49,575 nucleotides of DNA from Flavobacterium psychrophilum (lineage in GTDB: Bacteria > Bacteroidota > Bacteroidia > Flavobacteriales > Flavobacteriaceae), in assembly GCA_945872245.1 (NCBI GenBank), contig CAMBZB010000015.1, positions 1-49,575 on the forward strand. The letters are read 5' to 3'. This document shows, in pieces, positions 45,373 to 49,575 of this stretch (position 1 is the first letter of the stretch; every line of letters starts with the position of its first letter). The notes below the pieces were generated by a model. That model did no database searches. It was not told the origin of the DNA and saw only the letters and a list, made by a program, of their open reading frames with translations. A program made the translations under genes and the position numbers.

Positions 45373-45675
45373 ATGAATGTAAATGTTCAGGCAGTTAACT
45401 TTACTGTTGACAAAAAGTTAGTGGATTTCGTTCAAGAACGAATGGACAGATTGGGAAAGTATTACGATAAAATAGTATCGGCAGATGTTTTTATGAAAGT
45501 GGAAAAGACGAGTGATAAAGAAAACAAATTTGTCGAAATCAAAATTAATGTGCCAGGGGATGATTTTTTGGTAAAGAAACAGTGTAAGACTTTTGAAGAA
45601 GCGGTGGAGCTTACGGCAGAATCTTTGGAGCGATTATTAGTAAAAAGGAAAGAAAAAATAAGAGACCAAATTTAA
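45373..45675 (+). CDS. hpf: ribosome hibernation promoting factor (HPF/RaiA family)
   Basis: A 100-residue short-form HPF/RaiA protein: VNFTVDKKLVDFVQERMDRLGKYYDKIVSADVFMKVEK, FVEIKINVPGDDFLVKKQCKTFEEAVELTAESLERLL and a basic C-terminus. It binds the 30S decoding region when cells stop growing and silences the ribosome. It is probably cotranscribed with xerC and lies in a ribosome-related block. Confidence 0.9.
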   Translation: MNVNVQAVNFTVDKKLVDFVQERMDRLGKYYDKIVSADVFMKVEKTSDKENKFVEIKINVPGDDFLVKKQCKTFEEAVELTAESLERLLVKRKEKIRDQI

Positions 45676-45699
45676 TATCAATTTTTTTTAAAAAAATGT

Positions 45700-45729
45700 T
45701 TTGATTGATAGATTAAATTTCTACATTTG
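45700..45729 (+). promoter_or_regulatory. promoter of the tRNA-tuf operon
   Basis: TTTG at 45700-45703, an 18-base spacer and TACATTTG at 45722-45729 match the -33/-7 consensus. The first tRNA starts 38 bases downstream. It overlaps the hairpin at 45731-45758, so transcription would begin within it. Confidence 0.65.
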
Positions 45730-45730
45730 C

Positions 45731-45758
45731 AGTCCGTTAGAAATAGCGGACTTTTTTT
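45731..45758 (+). terminator. hairpin with T-run after hpf
   Basis: A six-base stem AGTCCG / CGGACT with a ten-base loop and an eight-T run, directly behind the -7 element of the tRNA operon. It can end xerC-hpf transcription. Confidence 0.55.
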
Positions 45759-45767
45759 ATTGATATT

Positions 45768-45841
45768 GCCAGCGTAGCTCAGTTGGCTAGAGCAGCTGAT
45801 TTGTAATCAGCAGGTCGTGGGTTCGAGTCCCTCCGCCGGCT
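45768..45841 (+). tRNA. tRNA-Thr (anticodon TGT)
   Basis: A cloverleaf with D-arm GCTCAGTTGGCTAGAGC, anticodon stem CTGAT/ATCAG around the loop TTGTA (anticodon TGT) and a T-arm with TTCGAGT. CCA is not encoded. The acceptor stem has an A-C mismatch at the fourth pair and the T-stem a T-T mismatch by my pairing. Confidence 0.9.
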
Positions 45842-45941
45842 CTAAAAATTGTAGATTTCTGAATTTAGATTTCAGATTTCTGCTTTAGGCAAAAAAATAA
45901 AAAGTATTAATTTATGGCTGTTGTGGTTGGTTTTGGATAAG

Positions 45942-45970
45942 TCTAAAATCATTAATCTAAAATCATAAAT
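45942..45970. repeat. TCTAAAATC repeat in tRNA spacer
   Basis: Two TCTAAAATC units (45942-45950 and 45956-45964) between tRNA-Thr and tRNA-Tyr, of the same word family as 31738-31760 and 46068-46124. Confidence 0.55.
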
Positions 45971-45975
45971 TATCT

Positions 45976-46056
45976 GGGGAGATACTCAAGCGGCCAACGA
46001 GGGCAGACTGTAAATCTGCTGTGTGAACTTCGCAGGTTCGAATCCTGCTCTCCCCA
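45976..46056 (+). tRNA. tRNA-Tyr (anticodon GTA)
   Basis: A class II tRNA: acceptor stem GGGGAGA/TCTCCCC, anticodon loop CTGTAAA (anticodon GTA), a long variable arm and a T-loop TTCGAAT. CCA is not encoded. Confidence 0.95.
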
Positions 46057-46067
46057 CTAGAATGAAT

Positions 46068-46124
46068 TTTAGATTGCGGATTTTAGATTGTAGATTTAAA
46101 AAAATCTAAAATCACAAATCTAAA
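46068..46124. repeat. long hairpin of TAGATT repeats between tRNA-Tyr and tRNA-Thr
   Basis: Two 22-base arms (46068-46089 and 46103-46124) pair at 19 of 22 positions around a 13-base loop; the only mismatch is a central three-base block. Built from the same AATCTAAAATC words as the other repeats. Confidence 0.75.
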
Positions 46125-46143
46125 CTCATAAATCAAGGATTCT

Positions 46144-46215
46144 GCCGACTTAGCTCAGGGGTAGAGTGCTTCCTTGGTAAGGAAGAGGTCACGGGTTCAA
46201 TTCCCGTAGTTGGCT
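46144..46215 (+). tRNA. tRNA-Thr (anticodon GGT)
   Basis: Acceptor stem GCCGACT/AGTTGGC, anticodon stem CTTCC/GGAAG with loop TTGGTAA (anticodon GGT) and T-loop TTCAATT. CCA is not encoded. It lies 55 bases upstream of tuf. Confidence 0.95.
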
Positions 46216-46270
46216 CAAAAAAAGTATATAATTAAACACTAATAAATAACTAAGATTAAAATTAAGTAAA

Positions 46271-47458
46271 ATGGCAAAAGAAACCTTTAACCGTAATAAG
46301 CCCCACTTAAACATTGGAACAATTGGGCACGTGGATCACGGAAAAACAACTTTAACTGCAGCAATAACTAAAGTGTTATCTGATGCTGGTTACTGTCAAG
46401 CAAAATCGTTTGATCAAATCGATAATGCTCCAGAAGAAAAAGAAAGAGGTATTACAATTAATACATCTCACGTTGAGTATGAAACTGCTAATCGTCACTA
46501 CGCACACGTTGACTGTCCAGGTCACGCGGATTACGTAAAGAACATGGTTACTGGTGCTGCTCAAATGGACGGTGCTATTCTTGTAGTAGCTGCTACTGAC
46601 GGACCAATGCCACAAACACGTGAGCACATCCTTTTAGGTCGTCAAGTAGGTATTCCTAGAATCGTTGTATTTATGAACAAAGTGGATATGGTTGATGATG
46701 AGGAATTATTAGAATTAGTTGAAATGGAAATCAGAGACTTATTATCTTTCTACGAATATGATGGAGATAATTGCCCTGTAATTCAAGGTTCAGCTTTAGG
46801 TGGATTGAATAACGATCCGGCTTGGGTTCCAAAAATTATTGAATTAATGGCTGCTTGTGATGCTTGGATTGAAGAACCAATTCGTGATACTGCAAAACCA
46901 TTCTTAATGCCAGTAGAGGATTCATTTACTATCACTGGTCGTGGAACTGTTGCAACAGGTCGTATCGAAACAGGTATCGCTAACACAGGAGATCCAGTTG
47001 AAATTATTGGTATGGGAGCTGATAAATTAACTTCTACAATTACAGGAGTTGAGATGTTCCGTAAAATCCTTGATAGAGGTGAAGCAGGAGATAACGTAGG
47101 TTTATTGTTAAGAGGTATTGATAAAGCTGATATCAAAAGAGGTATGGTTATTATTAAGCCAGGTTCAGTAAAACCTCATGCTGTATTCAAAGCGGAGGTT
47201 TATATCTTGAAAAAAGAAGAAGGTGGACGTCACACTCCATTCCATAATAATTATCGTCCACAATTTTACGTTCGTACAACGGATGTAACCGGTGTTATCA
47301 CTTTGCCAGCTGGTGTAGAGATGGTTATGCCTGGAGATAACTTAACTATCAATGTTGCCTTATTAAGCCCTATCGCTTTAAGCTTAGGTCTTCGTTTTGC
47401 TATCCGTGAAGGTGGTAGAACTGTAGGTGCAGGTCAGGTTACTGAGATAGTAGAGTAA
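46271..47458 (+). CDS. tuf: elongation factor Tu
   Basis: A 395-residue EF-Tu that carries aminoacyl-tRNA to the ribosome. G1 GHVDHGKTT (19-27), switch I with [15 protein letters not shown]3 [13 protein letters not shown]4 NKVDMVDD and the SALGG motif are intact, followed by domains 2 and 3 ([31 protein letters not shown]). Codon use is strongly biased, as for a highly expressed gene. It is probably transcribed with the upstream tRNA genes, which end 55 bases before it. Confidence 0.98.
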   Translation: MAKETFNRNKPHLNIGTIGHVDHGKTTLTAAITKVLSDAGYCQAKSFDQIDNAPEEKERGITINTSHVEYETANRHYAHVDCPGHADYVKNMVTGAAQMDGAILVVAATDGPMPQTREHILLGRQVGIPRIVVFMNKVDMVDDEELLELVEMEIRDLLSFYEYDGDNCPVIQGSALGGLNNDPAWVPKIIELMAACDAWIEEPIRDTAKPFLMPVEDSFTITGRGTVATGRIETGIANTGDPVEIIGMGADKLTSTITGVEMFRKILDRGEAGDNVGLLLRGIDKADIKRGMVIIKPGSVKPHAVFKAEVYILKKEEGGRHTPFHNNYRPQFYVRTTDVTGVITLPAGVEMVMPGDNLTINVALLSPIALSLGLRFAIREGGRTVGAGQVTEIVE

Positions 47459-47473
47459 TTGTCTAATTAATAT

Positions 47474-47513
47474 AAAAGTCAGTTGGTATTTTAATAATAC
47501 TACTGACTTTTTT
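47474..47513 (+). terminator. terminator-like hairpin after tuf
   Basis: Arms AAAAGTCAGT (47474-47483) and ACTGACTTTT (47502-47511) with a further GTATT/AATAC pairing and a T-run. No new TAnnTTTG follows before tRNA-Trp, so partial read-through is likely. Confidence 0.75.
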
Positions 47514-47515
47514 AT

Positions 47516-47589
47516 ACGGGCGTAGTTCAAGGGTAGAATAGCGGTCTCCAAAACCGTTGATGGGGGTTCGAATCCCTCCGCCCGTGCCA
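47516..47589 (+). tRNA. tRNA-Trp (anticodon CCA), CCA end encoded
   Basis: Acceptor stem ACGGGCG/CGCCCGT, anticodon loop CTCCAAA (anticodon CCA) and T-loop TTCGAAT. The 3' CCA is encoded, unlike the three tRNAs upstream. Located between tuf and secE, the usual position. Confidence 0.95.
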
Positions 47590-47607
47590 CTAAAAAAAAT
47601 ATGTACA

Positions 47608-47805
47608 ATGACAAAAGTTTTTAATTATATAAACGAAGCGTTTGATGAATTAAAGTTAAACGTAACTTGGCCAGAATGGGCAGAAGTACAACGTCTTACC
47701 ATTGTAGTAGCTGTTTTTTCAGTACTATTCGCCTTGGCAACTTGGGGAGTAGACGAAATTTTTGCAAAATCTTTGGAAGGTTTCTTTAATTGGATAAAAG
47801 CTTAA
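47608..47805 (+). CDS. secE: preprotein translocase subunit SecE
   Basis: A 65-residue short SecE with an amphipathic helix (NYINEAFDELKLNVTWPEWAEVQRLT) and one transmembrane helix (IVVAVFSVLFALATWGV). It clamps SecY in the translocon. The open frame reaches back into the tRNA-Trp gene, so I chose the ATG at 47608, 18 bases after the tRNA end. It stands before nusG, the usual order. Confidence 0.93.
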   Translation: MTKVFNYINEAFDELKLNVTWPEWAEVQRLTIVVAVFSVLFALATWGVDEIFAKSLEGFFNWIKA

Positions 47806-47815
47806 ATACCTTGTG

Positions 47816-48367
47816 ATGACAGATAATAATGTGAAAAAATGGTATGTTGTTAGAGCGGTAAGCGGTCAAGAAAACAAAGTTAAAGCCTATATTGAAAATG
47901 AAATCAATAGATTAGGAATGGGTGATTATATTTCACAAGTTCTAGTTCCTACAGAAAAAGTAGTGACTGTGAAAGATGGAAAAAAAATCGTCAAAGACAA
48001 AGTCTATTTTTCTGGATATGTAATGATTGAGGCTAATCTTGCAGGTGAAATCCCTCATATTATTAAATCAATCTCAGGAGTTATTGGTTTCCTTGGAGAA
48101 ATTAAGGGAGGAGATCCTGTGCCGTTGAGACTTTCTGAAGTAAATAGAATGTTAGGTAAAGTAGATGAATTGGCTGTGAAAACAGACACTCATTCTATAC
48201 CGTTCAATATTGGTGAAACAATCAAAGTTATTGATGGTCCTTTTAATGGTTTCAATGGAACTGTTGAGAAAATTAATGATGAAAAGCGTAAACTTGAAGT
48301 AATGGTTAAAATCTTCGGAAGAAAAACACCATTAGAATTGAGCTTTATGCAAGTTGAAAAAGTATAA
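47816..48367 (+). CDS. nusG: transcription termination/antitermination protein NusG
   Basis: A 183-residue NusG that binds RNA polymerase and links transcription to translation and Rho. The NGN domain starts KKWYVVRAVSGQENKVKAYIENEI, and the KOW domain has GETIKVIDGPFNGFNGTVEKI. I chose the ATG at 47816; a GTG directly before it (47813) is also possible. It lies ten bases after secE. Confidence 0.95.
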   Translation: MTDNNVKKWYVVRAVSGQENKVKAYIENEINRLGMGDYISQVLVPTEKVVTVKDGKKIVKDKVYFSGYVMIEANLAGEIPHIIKSISGVIGFLGEIKGGDPVPLRLSEVNRMLGKVDELAVKTDTHSIPFNIGETIKVIDGPFNGFNGTVEKINDEKRKLEVMVKIFGRKTPLELSFMQVEKV

Positions 48368-48390
48368 TTTTTGTTACAACTATAATAAAT

Positions 48391-48418
48391 CACATTTATC
48401 GCTTCCAATGATGATGTG
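48391..48418 (+). promoter_or_regulatory. hairpin in the rplK leader
   Basis: Arms CACAT..ATC (48391-48400) and GAT..ATGTG (48410-48418) pair around a nine-base loop, 17 bases before rplK. It has no T-run like a terminator. It might be a ribosomal-protein autoregulatory site, but no known motif is matched. Confidence 0.35.
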
Positions 48419-48435
48419 TTAAATTTTTTAAAAAA

Positions 48436-48873
48436 ATGGCTAAAGAGATTAGTAAAGTAGTTAAACTACAAGTTAAGGGAGGTGCTGCGAATCCATCGCC
48501 ACCGGTTGGACCTGCTTTAGGTGCTGCTGGTGTTAATATCATGGAGTTCTGTAAGCAATTTAATGCGAGAACACAAGATAAAGCCGGCAAAGTTTGCCCA
48601 GTGCAAATTACAGTGTATAAAGACAAATCTTTCGATTTTGTTATTAAAACACCACCTGCTGCTGTTCAATTAATGGACGCTGCAAAGCTAAAGTCTGGGT
48701 CTGGTGAGCCTAATCGTAAAAAGGTAGCAAATGTTACTTGGGATGTGATTAGAACTATCGCAGAAGACAAAATGGTTGATTTAAATGCATTCACTATCGA
48801 GTCTGCTATGAGCATGATCGCGGGAACAGCTAGATCTATGGGTATAACTGTAACAGGAGACGCTCCTTTTTAA
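48436..48873 (+). CDS. rplK: 50S ribosomal protein uL11
   Basis: A 145-residue uL11 protein: the N-terminal domain has [21 protein letters not shown], which includes the proline-rich factor-binding surface, followed by the [10 protein letters not shown] helix and the C-terminal rRNA-binding domain ([37 protein letters not shown]). It forms the ribosomal stalk base with L10. Start spacing has no Shine-Dalgarno. rplA follows 13 bases later. Confidence 0.97.
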   Translation: MAKEISKVVKLQVKGGAANPSPPVGPALGAAGVNIMEFCKQFNARTQDKAGKVCPVQITVYKDKSFDFVIKTPPAAVQLMDAAKLKSGSGEPNRKKVANVTWDVIRTIAEDKMVDLNAFTIESAMSMIAGTARSMGITVTGDAPF

Positions 48874-48886
48874 TTAAAAAAAAGAC

Positions 48887-49575
48887 ATGGCAAAATTGAC
48901 AAAAAAACAAAAAGAAGCTGCTTCAAAAATTGAAAAGAACAAACTATACTCTTTAAAAGATGCTGCGGCATTGATAAAAGTAGTTGCTTCTGCAAAATTT
49001 GATGAGTCGTTTGATATCGCAGTACGTTTAGGAGTAGATCCTAGAAAAGCGAATCAAATGGTTAGAGGTGTGGTAACATTACCTCACGGAACTGGTAAAG
49101 ACGTTAAAGTATTAGCATTGGTTACTCCAGATAAAGAAGCGGAAGCGACTGCAGCTGGTGCAGATTATGTAGGACTTGACGATTACTTACAAAAAATTAA
49201 AGACGGTTGGACAGATGTTGATGTAATTATCACGATGCCTGCTATTATGGGTAAATTAGGTCCATTGGGTCGTATTTTAGGACCTCGTGGTTTAATGCCA
49301 AACCCCAAAACAGGAACTGTAACTATGGAAGTAGGAAAAGCTGTTCAAGAAGTGAAAGCGGGTAAAATCGACTTTAACGTTGATAAAACAGGAATCATCC
49401 ACGCAGGTATTGGTAAAATATCTTTTGAAGCGGATAAGATTGTTGACAACGCTCACGAAATTATTCAAACATTAATCAAACTTAAGCCAACTGCTGCTAA
49501 AGGAACTTACATTAAAAGTATTTACCTTACAAGCACAATGAGTCCTGCAATTGCATTGGATCCTAAAGCAGTATA
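48887..49575 (+). CDS. rplA: 50S ribosomal protein uL1, truncated at the window end
   Basis: A frame of 229 complete codons plus two bases (TA) that runs off the window. The protein has the uL1 motifs [27 protein letters not shown] and the late [14 protein letters not shown], and ends DPKAV; the next base would complete the stop, so the gene is complete but for one base. It binds the 23S rRNA L1 stalk and in many bacteria regulates its own operon. It follows rplK in the usual order. Confidence 0.95.
   Translation, partial: MAKLTKKQKEAASKIEKNKLYSLKDAAALIKVVASAKFDESFDIAVRLGVDPRKANQMVRGVVTLPHGTGKDVKVLALVTPDKEAEATAAGADYVGLDDYLQKIKDGWTDVDVIITMPAIMGKLGPLGRILGPRGLMPNPKTGTVTMEVGKAVQEVKAGKIDFNVDKTGIIHAGIGKISFEADKIVDNAHEIIQTLIKLKPTAAKGTYIKSIYLTSTMSPAIALDPKAV

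Overview
The window is AT-rich chromosomal DNA from a member of the Bacteroidota, most likely a Flavobacteriaceae bacterium close to Flavobacterium. The evidence is: type IX secretion (T9SS) type A C-terminal sorting domains on two proteins; the mature start QVGIGTTTP on a surface protein; families typical of this phylum (Porin_10, GSCFA, DUF2851, DUF5522, DUF4136); many TAnnTTTG-type -7 promoter elements instead of TATAAT; and almost no Shine-Dalgarno sequences, with rpsU as a clear exception.

Layout. 1-3.8 kb (minus strand): the start of a lipoprotein, an ACC-deaminase-like PLP enzyme, then a two-gene surface operon (C1q-like GIGTTTP protein plus T9SS cargo). 4-9.6 kb: small DUF5522 and DUF4136 genes, a GSCFA protein, an MsbA-like ABC exporter divergent from it, a small abundant-looking secreted protein and a lipoprotein. 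9.7-15.8 kb: alaS on the minus strand, divergent from an envelope operon of M23 peptidase, MerR regulator, LemA and two TPM proteins. 15.9-22.7 kb: a metal-tail Spy-like protein, nadA-nadB (start of NAD synthesis), lysS, lipB and rnhB. 23-33.7 kb: a 1748-residue modular T9SS protein, a Porin_10 outer-membrane protein, a Fic AMP-transferase, a DnaQ-like exonuclease and a DUF2851 protein. 33.7-44.1 kb: gltA, eno, an erythromycin-esterase-family enzyme, prfC, a short PspC protein, an APC amino-acid permease, a ComEA-like HhH protein and an acyl-CoA dehydrogenase. 44.1 kb to the end: the translation and transcription block rpsU-xerC-hpf-tRNAThr-tRNATyr-tRNAThr-tuf-tRNATrp-secE-nusG-rplK-rplA, with rplA apparently cut one base before the end of its stop codon.

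Most of the window is core housekeeping. I did not find a phage, insertion sequence, CRISPR array, toxin-antitoxin pair or recognisable defence island. The most interesting signals are small: two short palindromic repeats that sit in frame inside alaS, one of them in a normally invariant catalytic-domain motif; a lone strong Shine-Dalgarno in front of rpsU, whose product is part of the pocket that hides the anti-Shine-Dalgarno in this phylum; promoters embedded in or abutting terminator-like hairpins at rpsU-xerC and hpf-tRNA; a long hairpin between two tRNA genes; and the large non-enzymatic T9SS protein in which four carbohydrate-binding-like modules alternate with calcium-binding MopE-type linkers.
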